Shown here in pieces: positions 33,704 to 42,387 of a stretch of 64,000 bases of DNA. The DNA is taken from the NCBI GenBank assembly GCA_029555415.1, contig JAKPSI010000042.1, forward strand, positions 21,174 to 85,173, in the 5' to 3' direction. The notes below the pieces were generated by a model. It ran no database searches. It worked only from the letters and a program-made list of their open reading frames with translations, and had not been told where the DNA came from. Source of the DNA: Bacteroidota bacterium (GTDB lineage Bacteria; Bacteroidota; Bacteroidia; Chitinophagales; Chitinophagaceae). Made by a program: the position numbers and the translations under genes. Positions within the stretch are counted from its first letter, which is position 1, and every line of letters begins with the position of its first letter.

Positions 33704-34159
33704 TCAGTCGATCCCGAGTACCTTGCTGATACCTTTCCAGTTCTCCTTGCGCTGGTCATCGTACCTCGTCTTCCTTTCGTCATTCTTGTTGGCGATATAG
33801 TCCTCGTAGTACTGTGCCTGATTCTTCAGCCCGGTCACAATGCCGATCGTTGTTTTTATGAAATCCACATCCAGCTTGTCATTCAGCACTTTTTCATCGA
33901 TCAGCTCATTCAGCATTTTAATGAGGTTGTTGCACATCTGCTTCTGGTTATCCAGAATATCCGTCGTTTCTTTTTCGGTATACACACCGCCACTGAATCC
34001 ATCAGCTACGGATCCGATGGAAGAATAGGCGTTGTACAAATAGGCGGCAGACAGTCCGCCCACGGCCCGCAGCATTTTCTTTTCCTGTGTTGCGGTCATC
34101 TGTGCCTGTGCATTCGCTCCAACGGCGAAGACGAGGAACAGGAGGAGCATCTTTCTCAT
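33704..34159 (-). CDS. Secreted hypothetical protein, 151 aa
   Basis: Not recognised. Signal peptide 1-20 (ANAQAQ), then a helical protein with a heptad-like QKQMCNNLIKMLNELIDEKV segment and a charged C-terminus (KNDERKTRYDDQRKENW). It is compatible with a periplasmic coiled coil. The upstream region contains three unrelated heptad arrays and a terminator for the gene beyond. Confidence 0.58.
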   Translation of the reverse strand: MRKMLLLFLVFAVGANAQAQMTATQEKKMLRAVGGLSAAYLYNAYSSIGSVADGFSGGVYTEKETTDILDNQKQMCNNLIKMLNELIDEKVLNDKLDVDFIKTTIGIVTGLKNQAQYYEDYIANKNDERKTRYDDQRKENWKGISKVLGID

Positions 34160-34196
34160 GAAGAGTAATTTGGTTGTAATTTACTACAAGGGCGAA

Positions 34197-34231
34197 TGAA
34201 TTTTGAATTTTGAGTTTTGAATTTTGAATGA
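34197..34231. repeat. Heptad array, 'ttttgaa' family
   Basis: Five units of TTTTGAA/GAATTTT type, 35 nt, 38 bp upstream of the 151-aa gene start. Confidence 0.7.
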
Positions 34232-34279
34232 GCACCTAATATGCCTGATGCTGAATTGAAAAATGGTGAACATTAGAAC

Positions 34280-34314
34280 AGACAATAGACTACCGACTAA
34301 GTACTATTGACTAA
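34280..34314. repeat. Heptad array, 'tagtcgg' family
   Basis: Five units of GACTAnn type (35 nt); the reverse complement matches the array inside trpG (27058-27092). Confidence 0.65.
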
Positions 34315-34345
34315 AAAAAGCTGCCGATGAAAACATCAGCAGCTT
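34313..34345 (-). terminator. Intrinsic terminator of the DUF2911 gene
   Basis: A stem of eleven pairs with one mismatch (34318-34329 with 34334-34345), a 4-nt loop, and a U-run on the minus strand (34313-34319). Confidence 0.8.
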
Positions 34346-34367
34346 CTGTACAGGTATAATGTTAGAA

Positions 34368-34403
34368 CGATCTTGTGGCTTGCGGCTTATAGCTTGTAGC
34401 TAG
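34368..34403. repeat. Heptad array 'cttgtag' at the DUF2911 stop codon
   Basis: Read on the minus strand, the TAG stop (34402-34400) opens five heptads (TAGCTAC, AAGCTAT and variants). Same family as 30086-30113. Confidence 0.7.
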
Positions 34404-35509
34404 TTCACGTCTTTCCCCGCTTTCAGCTTCTCCACCATCCCCTCCACCGCCGCCTTATTCTGCTGATTCGGTGCCAGGGGTAATGCCAGCTGCGCGTTCT
34501 TCAATGCATTCTTGAAATCACCGAGTCCTGAGTAGCCACGGGCCAGACCCATATAAGTCGTGAACTGATTCGGATTCTTTTCCGCATTCAGTTTAAAAGC
34601 GTCAAATGCTTCCTTATACATTTTCATTCCGAGTAACTGCCGGCCATACTGATGGATCTCGATCATGCTGCCTAATGGCAATGCCTTCTTCATGATGTCA
34701 GCCGCTTCTGTACCGCGGCCCAGCAATTGCAGCACCTGTGCCTTCGTGCTCCAGTTCTGGAAACTCCGCTCTCCGCCAAAGGTGGTACTGGTAGCGGAAT
34801 CCGCCCATAACAAGGCTTCTTCCAGGTTCACTTTATTCTGTACACACCATTGCGCGGCTTGCACCCAACCGTCAGGCGCGAATCCTTTATTGGTCCGCAG
34901 TTCTTCGCGGAATACTTTCAGCTGCGTATTGATATAATCCACTTTCACGCTGAACGGGATCACCAGTTTCTCCCATTGCAGGGCGATGGTGGCGCTGTTC
35001 TCCGTTTCATTCATGAATTCATATTTCAGCCATTCCACGGATTTGTCGGCCGCCTGCGGTTTCACGGTCACGCGCAGGGCGTCCTCTTTATCATTGTAAT
35101 AGAAATGGCCCCAGGAAGTGGAGTTTTTGGAGAAGATGAGCGTACATGCATTGGGATCATACGCCACAAAGAAACCATAACGGCCCGCGGGCAATGCTTT
35201 ATCCCCGATCATCACATCCGTGCTGAATTCGATCGTCGTATTCTCATTTGCACCGGCGCGCCAGGGTGCTGCATGACTGCTGCCGAATCCCGGATCCGTG
35301 AAACCCGCCGGTACCAACTCACCCCAGATCTTGCCTTCACGGCCTTTCACCCCCGGCCGGTCATAATGGATCGTCACATCCGTCAACCCGATCCTTTCAC
35401 TGACCGAAGCTTTCTTGTTACCGCCACTGGGGAGTGTGGTCAGCACACCCTGTGCGAATGTCAATGCCGCTGAACTAATGGTCAGAAGCACGAGTAGTAT
35501 CTTTTTCAT
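34400..35509 (-). CDS. DUF2911 protein with TPR-like C-terminus, exported
   Basis: 369 aa. Signal peptide 1-19 (ends TFAQG). DUF2911 domain about 25-185: KKASVSERIGLTDVTIHYDRPGVKGR, PWRAGANENTTIEFSTDVMI, LPAGRYGFF and the WLKYEF block. The C-terminal part has helical repeats, including a canonical TPR-type segment near 305-365 (NPNQFTTYMGLARGYSGLGDFKNALKNAQ). Function unknown; a common periplasmic Bacteroidota family. Divergent from the CHAT gene; terminator and arrays follow it. Confidence 0.85.
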   Translation of the reverse strand: MKKILLVLLTISSAALTFAQGVLTTLPSGGNKKASVSERIGLTDVTIHYDRPGVKGREGKIWGELVPAGFTDPGFGSSHAAPWRAGANENTTIEFSTDVMIGDKALPAGRYGFFVAYDPNACTLIFSKNSTSWGHFYYNDKEDALRVTVKPQAADKSVEWLKYEFMNETENSATIALQWEKLVIPFSVKVDYINTQLKVFREELRTNKGFAPDGWVQAAQWCVQNKVNLEEALLWADSATSTTFGGERSFQNWSTKAQVLQLLGRGTEAADIMKKALPLGSMIEIHQYGRQLLGMKMYKEAFDAFKLNAEKNPNQFTTYMGLARGYSGLGDFKNALKNAQLALPLAPNQQNKAAVEGMVEKLKAGKDVN

Positions 35510-35603
35510 ATGCTGGTTTTTGAATATACAATCTAAGCTGTTTTTGCAGGGTTACGGGCTATTTTGTAAGGGTGTGCCTTTTTGTGGATGAACGGCAGGA
35601 AGG

Positions 35604-35645
35604 AGGTAAAAGGTAAAAGGTAAGAGGTAAGAGGAGAGAGGTAAA
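35604..35645. repeat. Heptad array 'aggtaaa'
   Basis: Six units (42 nt) of AGGTAAA/AGGTAAG/AGGAGAG in the gap between the DUF2911 and CHAT genes. Confidence 0.75.
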
Positions 35646-35655
35646 AGTAGCATTA

Positions 35656-35985
35656 TACGAATGAGCACGAAGGGTTACGAATGGACACAAATACACTCTG
35701 AAAGCTGGAAAGTTCTCTCTGGTACAGGAACTTAAGATAGCCGGAATTCCTATCCGGTAGGTTCATGTTCATTCAGATCTAAACGACATAAGCCTGTCCA
35801 TTTATGCCATCCTGGCATTTGTATTATCAATTCTGAACGCCGTACCGATCTTTGTTAATCTGTGCCAATCTGTGTTCCCCATCCCAGCCAGGTTTTTCTA
35901 AAATAATAAGTTCCAAAAATTTTAGAACATTACTAATTTAAACGACCTATTCGCGTTCATTCGTAACCCTTCGTGTTCATTCGCG
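35656..35985. repeat. 330-bp inverted-repeat unit in the DUF2911/CHAT gap
   Basis: Arms 35656-35692 and 35949-35985 are inverted repeats, 31 of 37 positions. The arms contain internal repeats of a CGAATGA-like unit. The core holds a 9-bp stem (35896-35904 with 35919-35927) and a period-10 array. No ORF is visible in it. Confidence 0.6.
35846..35876. repeat. Period-10 array, 'atctgtg' family
   Basis: Three units of the type nAATCTGTGn with a period of 10, related to 21527-21558 and 50424-50473. Confidence 0.55.
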
Positions 35986-35988
35986 ATT

Positions 35989-36037
35989 CCCAAAACCCAA
36001 AACCCATAACCCATAACCCGCAACCCGCAACCCGTAA
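35989..36037 (+). repeat. Heptad array 'cccgcaa' upstream of the CHAT gene
   Basis: Exactly seven heptads (49 nt): CCCAAAA twice, CCCATAA twice, CCCGCAA twice, CCCGTAA once. Its 3' flank resembles the flank of the array at 21628-21660. Confidence 0.8.
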
Positions 36038-36116
36038 CTTTCTTCAGCATCCCCCAAAAGCAGGATTCCCCCAAACTCCCCAATTCAATATCTTTAACCC
36101 AACAACTACCTCATCC

Positions 36117-38966
36117 ATGCATCTGAAGATTCATTCCCTGATTTTCTTATTGCTGATCGCAATATATGGTGCTGCTCAGCCCCTGAAAAAACTGAAGGAT
36201 CGTGTTCTCACCGAATCCAAAAACGCCGCGGCCCAAAAGAAGGAAGAAGCCAAATATGCCGTCCAGAACAGTATCCGGGGAGAAATGAATAAACTCCTAT
36301 CCGAATTTGATTCCACTTCACTCGATTATGCGGTGCTTGTTAGTGATAATGCCGGACTCCTCGCGCAGCACTCCGGTCGTGAACTGGGTGGTAAATTCAT
36401 CCGTCTCGTAACCATCTCCAATGCATTACTCAAACAACGTTCCGTATCCGATGAAGAAAATGCCGGTATCAATCTCGATATGGGGCAGGCCGGATATGCA
36501 ACCGGGCGCTATGTTTTTGCTGAAAAGCGTCTCGCTGCCGCCCGCAATTTGTTTGAAAGGGCAGGGATCAAAGACGATCCGCGATATCTCAAGACCTTGT
36601 CTTCCCAGGGCCTCTTATTCACTACCATGGGGCGTTTCACGCTGGCCGGGCAATTTACACAAGAGGCACTCGAGGCCCGTCGCCAGCGCTATGGCAATAC
36701 GGATATGCATGTGGCCGCATCATTGAATAACACTGCGGTGCTGCATTACAATACCGGCCATTATAATGAAGCGGAAAAGACATTCAATGAGGCGCTGAAC
36801 CTGGTCGCACTGAATCATGAAGAAGAAAGTCTTGCCGCAGCCCTGATCCGGAACAATGAAGCGATCCTGTTCCAGTCCATCGGCCGCTATGATGCGGCTG
36901 TGAAATTATTGCAGCGTTCCATGGAGATCATCCGTAAACTGGAATCATCCAAAGCCGCCGGATACCTGAAGATCTGGTCCAACCTCGCGCTCCTCTATCA
37001 GCAGATGGGAAAATATGAAGAAGCCGATGCCGTGTACACGGAACTGGACGGTAAACTGGATGACAAGTCCGACAAAGCCGCCCTGCTCGATAACCGGGCC
37101 ATCCTGATGATGCTGATGAAAAGGCCCGATCAGATCATGGATTATCTGCAGCAATCAAAAGCGCTATTCGCCTCGGCTACCGGTGAACAAAGTCTGGCCA
37201 CCGCCAAAGTAAAAAGTGATATCGGAAATTATTACCGGTATCAGGGGAAACTGGGTGATGCGGAACCCTTGCTGAAAGATGTCCTGGATGTCCGCAGCGC
37301 CACATTGGGTGCCGAACATCCCTTGTATGTTCAATCGCAGGAAGACATGGCCATCCTCCGCTGGAAACAACTGAACCTGAAAGAAGCAGCAACATTATAC
37401 AAAACGGTAATGGACCAGACCGTTGGTTTCATCAACCGCTATTTCGGTCCGATGAGTGATAATGAGAAGTCGCGCTACTGGGATATCCTCTCTCCGCGTT
37501 TCGAACGCTACTACAATTTTGTGGCGGATGCCGGCGCAGCAAACCCTTCGCTGATCAGGGATCTGCTGGAATACCGTATGGCGGTAAAAGGATTGTTATT
37601 GAATTCCACCCGGGCCATCAGTCAGGCCATTGCGAACAGTGGAGACGTGCAACTGCAGGGCGATTACAGGACCTGGACCGATCTCAAACAAATGCTGTCA
37701 CGACTTTACACCTACAGCAAAGAAGAATTGCAGGAGCAACAGATCGATGCGGACTCCATTGAATCCGCAGCGAATACGCTTGAAAAAAGTTTGTCTGAAA
37801 GATCCAAAGCTTTCGCTCAATTCCTCTTCGCTTCCCATACCGGTACCGATGATTTCAAACAGGTCCTGCAACCCGGAGAAGCGCTGGTGGAATTGATCCG
37901 CTTCCGGAAATTCGGGGAAGTGCTCGGTCCGGAGGGACGTTATGCCGCATTGGTAATTGGTAACGGTGACGCGCAACCTAAAATGATCCTGCTGGATAAA
38001 GGTCCTGATATGGAAGACGCCTGGGCACGATCGTACCGGATCTCCATGAAGAACCGCCTGAATGATGAACAATCCTGGCTCCGTTACTGGGCCCCGGTGG
38101 AGGCCGCGCTTGCCGGTCGTAAAAAAGTATATGTATCTCCCGATGGTGTGTACAGTCAGATCAATCTCAATACCCTGAAGAAACCGGGTGGCGGTCCGCT
38201 GATCGATCAGTATGAGTTCCGGCTCATTGGCAATCCGCGCGATGTCCTGCATCAGGAAGCTGAAACCGCTGCGGATACCCGCAAAGCCACACTCGTAGGC
38301 GCTCCCGTTTTCAGCAGTGATAAGATCCCCGCTTTGCCCGCCACTAAAACGGAGGTGGATGATATCAGCGGCCAATTACAACGCGCCGGTTATGCGGTTA
38401 CAACTTTCACTGGAAAGGATGCGAATGAGAATAACCTGCTTGCATCGTCACACACCACGATTTTGCATATTGCAACTCATGGTTATTTCCTGAAAGATGT
38501 GGATCATCCGAATTTTCCGCTGGGTGTCAGTGCGGATCATGCAAGGGATAATGTATTACTCCGTTCTGGTATCCTGCTCACAGGTGCCAGGGAATCATCT
38601 GAAAATAATGCCGAACTCGGGAATGATAATAACGGGGTCGTCACTTCCTTTGAAGCCATGAACCTTGATCTGCAGGGTACCTCGCTCGTGGTGCTGAGCG
38701 CCTGCGAGACGGGACTTGGTGAGATCCGGGCAGGAGAGGGGGTGTATGGTTTGCAACGCGCCTTCCTGGCGGCCGGTGCGGATGCCGTCATCATGAGTCT
38801 CTGGAAAGTGGATGACGCGGCTACGCAGCAACTCATGATGAATTTCTACACCAACTGGACCAAAGGCACCGATAAACAGAAAGCATTCCGGCTGGCTCAA
38901 CAACAGCTGATGACCAAATACAAGGATCCTTATTTCTGGGGCGCTTTTGTCATGATGCAGGACTGA
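36117..38966 (+). CDS. TPR-CHAT caspase-like protein, exported
   Basis: 949 aa from the ATG at 36117; the longer frame from 35973 would translate the heptad array and puts the signal peptide internally. Signal peptide about 1-21 (ends YGAAQ). A long TPR region (about 100-420) shows repeated ALEARRQRYG, YNEAEKTFNEAL, YDAAVKLLQRS and AEPLLKDVL helices. A linker follows, then a CHAT domain with the catalytic pair His in ILHIATHGYF and Cys in VVLSACETGLG. CHAT proteins are clan CD cysteine proteases related to caspases and separases. Here it lies directly upstream of an HExxH outer-membrane protein gene. Confidence 0.9.
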   Translation: MHLKIHSLIFLLLIAIYGAAQPLKKLKDRVLTESKNAAAQKKEEAKYAVQNSIRGEMNKLLSEFDSTSLDYAVLVSDNAGLLAQHSGRELGGKFIRLVTISNALLKQRSVSDEENAGINLDMGQAGYATGRYVFAEKRLAAARNLFERAGIKDDPRYLKTLSSQGLLFTTMGRFTLAGQFTQEALEARRQRYGNTDMHVAASLNNTAVLHYNTGHYNEAEKTFNEALNLVALNHEEESLAAALIRNNEAILFQSIGRYDAAVKLLQRSMEIIRKLESSKAAGYLKIWSNLALLYQQMGKYEEADAVYTELDGKLDDKSDKAALLDNRAILMMLMKRPDQIMDYLQQSKALFASATGEQSLATAKVKSDIGNYYRYQGKLGDAEPLLKDVLDVRSATLGAEHPLYVQSQEDMAILRWKQLNLKEAATLYKTVMDQTVGFINRYFGPMSDNEKSRYWDILSPRFERYYNFVADAGAANPSLIRDLLEYRMAVKGLLLNSTRAISQAIANSGDVQLQGDYRTWTDLKQMLSRLYTYSKEELQEQQIDADSIESAANTLEKSLSERSKAFAQFLFASHTGTDDFKQVLQPGEALVELIRFRKFGEVLGPEGRYAALVIGNGDAQPKMILLDKGPDMEDAWARSYRISMKNRLNDEQSWLRYWAPVEAALAGRKKVYVSPDGVYSQINLNTLKKPGGGPLIDQYEFRLIGNPRDVLHQEAETAADTRKATLVGAPVFSSDKIPALPATKTEVDDISGQLQRAGYAVTTFTGKDANENNLLASSHTTILHIATHGYFLKDVDHPNFPLGVSADHARDNVLLRSGILLTGARESSENNAELGNDNNGVVTSFEAMNLDLQGTSLVVLSACETGLGEIRAGEGVYGLQRAFLAAGADAVIMSLWKVDDAATQQLMMNFYTNWTKGTDKQKAFRLAQQQLMTKYKDPYFWGAFVMMQD

Positions 38967-39019
38967 CCACACACGATCCCATCTGCTTTTTCTGCCGTAT
39001 CTTCCTGTAAATATCCCGT

Positions 39020-41830
39020 ATGAAGCAGTTGGTCGCGGCGGTCCTTTTCTTTTTTTGTGTAACATCTTCCCATGCACAGGTATTCGGTGGCAATCCGCCT
39101 TCCCTGCGCTGGAAACAGATCGATACGGATACCCTGCGGGTGATCTATCCGGAGGGGCTCGACAGTACCGCCAGCCGCATCGCTTCCATCATACATTATG
39201 AAGCGGCACATACGCCCGCGACTCTGGGTAACCAATTGAGGAAGGTCAATGTGGTACTGCAGAACCAGACCGTTATTCCCAATGCATACGTCGGACTCAG
39301 TCCTTTTCGCAGCGAATTCTTCATGACCCCGCTCTTCAACAATTTCGATCTCGGCAGTACCGGCTGGGCCGAAGGACTGGCTCTGCATGAATACCGCCAC
39401 GTGATGCAGTTCAATAATTTCAGGAACGGCATCAGCAAAGCCATGTATTTCCTCTTCGGGGAAGATGGCCTCGCGCTCGGCATCAATGCGGCGGTGCCCG
39501 ACTGGTTCTTTGAAGGGGACGCAGTATACCAGGAAACCATTCTCAGTAATCAGGGCAGGGGAAGACTACCTCTGTTCATGAACGCCTATCCCGCACTCTG
39601 GCAGGCCAGTAAAAAATACGGCTGGCAGAAACTGCGCAATGGTTCCCTGAAGGACTATGTACCGAATCATTATTATCTCGGCTACCTGCTCGTCAATTAT
39701 GGCCGTATCAAATACGGCGAGGATTTCTGGACAAAGGTCACTCATGATGCCAGTGCTTTCAAAGGCCTGTTCTATCCCTTCCAGCATGCGGTCAAACAAC
39801 ATGCGGGCATCCCTTATAAACAATTCAGGGAGGAAGCTTTCATGTATTATAAACAAGAACGACCACTGGAGTTGGGGGCCGATGCGCCCGGTAAAGCGGT
39901 CCTGCCGGTGAATAAGAAATTCGTCACCAGTTATTATTTCCCGTTCCGTATCGGTGGGGACAGCCTCTTGTATCTCAAAGCCAGTCGCCGCACTCTTCCT
40001 GCTTTTTATGTACATGACGCGAATGGAGAACACAAGATCCGGACGAAGGATATCGCCATTGATGATCACTACAGTTACCGGAATGGTACGATCGTATATT
40101 CGGCATATGAATCCGATCCCCGCTGGGGCTGGCGCGATCACAGTGTGATCCGATTGCTTGATGTTCATACCGGTCAGCAACGCAGCCTCACCAGTCGTTC
40201 AAAATATTTCACACCGGATATTTCTCCGGACGGTAATTCCGTGGCGGCTGTATTATCTGATGCTGACGGCAGTACCGCGATCCACTGGCTGGACGCGCAG
40301 ACCGGCGAAAAGAAAAATGTGCTCCGTTCCGCCGAAATACAATTGTTCACCGATCTAAAATTCGTGGATGATCATTCACTCGTTACCGCGGTACGCCTCA
40401 ATAACGGACAAATGGCACTGGCACTGGCGGACCTGAACAGTGGTGTGATCACGCGATTGACATCACCCTCATACAGTGTGGTAGGATATCCATCCGTGCA
40501 GGGAAGGAAGGTGTATTTCACGGCTTCTTACAGCGGGAATGATGAGATCTGTGTACTGGACCTGGATACAAAGGTTGTACAACGACTGACTTCCAGCGGT
40601 ATGGGAAATTATTTCGTGAATGCATCGGGTAATAAGATCACCTGGTCCGTTTTTACAGCGGAAGGCTATCAGCTGAGACAGGATGATATCAATTCCTTCC
40701 ACCCTTCATCGATCGATGTGTCATCAAAAGCGGTGGCGCCGGTCGGATATAAGGTGGCACTTGCAGACCGGTATCATGATATCCTGAACGACAGTGTTCC
40801 GAACAGAAAATTCGTTTCATCCAAATACAGGAAAGGCACCCGGCTCATCAATATCCACAGTTGGCGCCCGAATTACTCCGATCCTGAATTCAGTTTCTCA
40901 CTGTACGGACAGAATGTGCTGAACACATTCCAGACGGAAACCTATTTTCTCTATAACGGCAATGAAAAGACCAGTGCAGTGGGGATGAACGCGATCTATG
41001 GTGCTGGCTATCCTTTCCTGAATTTCGGTACGCAGTATACGTTCGACAGGAATACGGTTGACGGGAACCGCATCCGGCACTGGGATCAGCTGGACCTTAG
41101 CGCAGGGCTGAGCATTCCGCTCAACTACGCCAAAGGCCGTATGTTCCGCAGTTTCACGGCCGGAACGGATATCGTTCTGCGCAATGAGTACAATAAAGGG
41201 TTCTATTTTGATTCCGCGGGCAATACCAATTTCGCATACCTGCATCATTATGTATCCGCATCCTCTCAGAGTCAGGTAGCCGCTCAGCAGATCTATCCGA
41301 GGTCCGGTTACGCCGTTTCTCTGCATCACCGTTACGCGATCTCCAGATACAACGGGTATCAGTTCATCGGCAATGCAGCACTCTTCCTGCCAGGCTTCGC
41401 TTCCACACACAGCATCATCCTTCGTGGCAGTTTCCAGCAACGGGATACTTTGAACGCGGGACTATTCTCTGATGCCTTCCCGTATTCAAGGGGATATGAG
41501 GGACGCTATTTCTCCCGCATGTGGCGGCTTTCCGGTAACTATCATTTTCCCATCTGGTGCCCCGACTTCGGCATTGGTAACATCGTCTATCTCCAGCGCC
41601 TGCGCGCCAATATCTTCTACGATTTCACAAAGGTCTATTCCCGCGACAAACTTACGACCCGCGATCAGCGCAGCGTCGGCGCCGAATTCTTCTTCGACAC
41701 CCGCTGGTGGAACGAATACCCGCTCACATTTGGCATCCGCATCACACGCCTCCACGATCCGGATCAGTTTGATGGGTTTAAGGGAACCGTGGTGCAGATC
41801 GTGCTACCAGTGTCAATTCTGCCACGATGA
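39020..41830 (+). CDS. Large secreted gluzincin-like/beta-propeller/beta-barrel protein
   Basis: 936 aa. Signal peptide 1-20. A peptidase_MA-like N-terminal region has HEYRH at 123-127 and a downstream E165 in DWFFEGDAVYQE, giving a zincin site with a third Glu ligand. About 290-560 is a TolB/PD40-type beta-propeller (RYFTPDISPDGNSVAAVLSDADGS-like blades). About 620-936 consists of alternating amphipathic strands with aromatic ends, like an outer-membrane barrel. The whole resembles a surface metalloprotease anchored by a barrel; the substrate is unknown. Its TGA stop starts the left arm of the four-helix-bundle element. Confidence 0.75.
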   Translation: MKQLVAAVLFFFCVTSSHAQVFGGNPPSLRWKQIDTDTLRVIYPEGLDSTASRIASIIHYEAAHTPATLGNQLRKVNVVLQNQTVIPNAYVGLSPFRSEFFMTPLFNNFDLGSTGWAEGLALHEYRHVMQFNNFRNGISKAMYFLFGEDGLALGINAAVPDWFFEGDAVYQETILSNQGRGRLPLFMNAYPALWQASKKYGWQKLRNGSLKDYVPNHYYLGYLLVNYGRIKYGEDFWTKVTHDASAFKGLFYPFQHAVKQHAGIPYKQFREEAFMYYKQERPLELGADAPGKAVLPVNKKFVTSYYFPFRIGGDSLLYLKASRRTLPAFYVHDANGEHKIRTKDIAIDDHYSYRNGTIVYSAYESDPRWGWRDHSVIRLLDVHTGQQRSLTSRSKYFTPDISPDGNSVAAVLSDADGSTAIHWLDAQTGEKKNVLRSAEIQLFTDLKFVDDHSLVTAVRLNNGQMALALADLNSGVITRLTSPSYSVVGYPSVQGRKVYFTASYSGNDEICVLDLDTKVVQRLTSSGMGNYFVNASGNKITWSVFTAEGYQLRQDDINSFHPSSIDVSSKAVAPVGYKVALADRYHDILNDSVPNRKFVSSKYRKGTRLINIHSWRPNYSDPEFSFSLYGQNVLNTFQTETYFLYNGNEKTSAVGMNAIYGAGYPFLNFGTQYTFDRNTVDGNRIRHWDQLDLSAGLSIPLNYAKGRMFRSFTAGTDIVLRNEYNKGFYFDSAGNTNFAYLHHYVSASSQSQVAAQQIYPRSGYAVSLHHRYAISRYNGYQFIGNAALFLPGFASTHSIILRGSFQQRDTLNAGLFSDAFPYSRGYEGRYFSRMWRLSGNYHFPIWCPDFGIGNIVYLQRLRANIFYDFTKVYSRDKLTTRDQRSVGAEFFFDTRWWNEYPLTFGIRITRLHDPDQFDGFKGTVVQIVLPVSILPR

Positions 41831-42387
41831 AATTTTGAATTTTGAATTTTGAGATTTGAATTCGTGGGCATCTAGTTTGCGTCAGATTCCATGTTCCTGG
41901 TGGTCGTCATGACTATCTTTGTAAGGATATTGATCAGATCGTCTGCCTCCGGTAAGTATTCAGAAATGTCATCTTCAGTGTAATTGCTTTCATGCAAGAG
42001 CCTCAGCCAGTACTTCGTTTCACGAGACTCTTTTGAGGCGATCGTCATTTTATAAAGAAAGTCCCTTTTTGAGGAGGCTGCCAATGCTTCTTCAACATTT
42101 GCGCCTATACTCGTGGCTGCGCGCAATAATTGCCTTGATATCGTGAACTCTTTCTTTTGGATCAGTTTCTTATATAGACGGATGATCCTGATCGAAAACC
42201 GGAAACTCTTTTCAGCGATGATATTGTCTTTCATGCGCTGAAGATAGTATCATACGGTTTTCGCAAAGTCCGTGGAATAGCGAATTCGCTGGGGATTATT
42301 CTCAGTAAATCTGGTTAAGAAACGACAAGTTCTGTCATGAGCAGGATGTTCTTAATTTAAATCTCAAAATTCAAAATTCAAAATTTC
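41828..42387. mobile_element. Four-helix-bundle element with perfect 29-bp inverted repeats
   Basis: Arms 41829-41857 and 42359-42387 are a perfect 29-bp inverted repeat built of TTGAATT heptads. The element fills the gap between two convergent genes. The left array begins at the TGA of the 39020 gene, and the right one, read on the minus strand, at the TGA of the PAP2 gene (42380-42378). Inside lies one gene (41872-42234). The layout recalls the intervening sequences of 23S rRNA genes, which also carry inverted repeats and an S23-type gene. Confidence 0.6.
41872..42234 (-). CDS. Four-helix-bundle protein (23S rRNA intervening-sequence/S23 type)
   Basis: 120 aa, the usual length. The family signature is clear: KSFRFSIRIIRLYKKL near the start, ISRQLLRAATSIGANVEEALAA, SKRDFLYKMTIASKESRETKYWLRLL, then a final helix. 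Relatives are encoded within 23S rRNA intervening sequences, and the fold is shared with Avd of diversity-generating retroelements; a basic surface suggests nucleic-acid binding. Function of stand-alone copies is unknown. It lies 14 bp from the left arm and 124 bp from the right arm of a perfect inverted repeat. No reverse transcriptase or variable repeat is nearby. Confidence 0.9.
   Translation of the reverse strand: MKDNIIAEKSFRFSIRIIRLYKKLIQKKEFTISRQLLRAATSIGANVEEALAASSKRDFLYKMTIASKESRETKYWLRLLHESNYTEDDISEYLPEADDLINILTKIVMTTTRNMESDAN

Noticed and set aside
35973..36116. Longer N-terminus for the CHAT protein
   Set aside because: It would translate the heptad array and place the signal peptide 48 residues inside the protein; the ATG at 36117 fits better.
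37698..38375. 225-codon minus-strand frame inside the CHAT gene
   Set aside because: Antisense shadow of a gene with an intact CHAT domain.
41828..42387. Diversity-generating retroelement based on the Avd-like four-helix bundle
   Set aside because: No reverse transcriptase and no template/variable repeat pair within the window.
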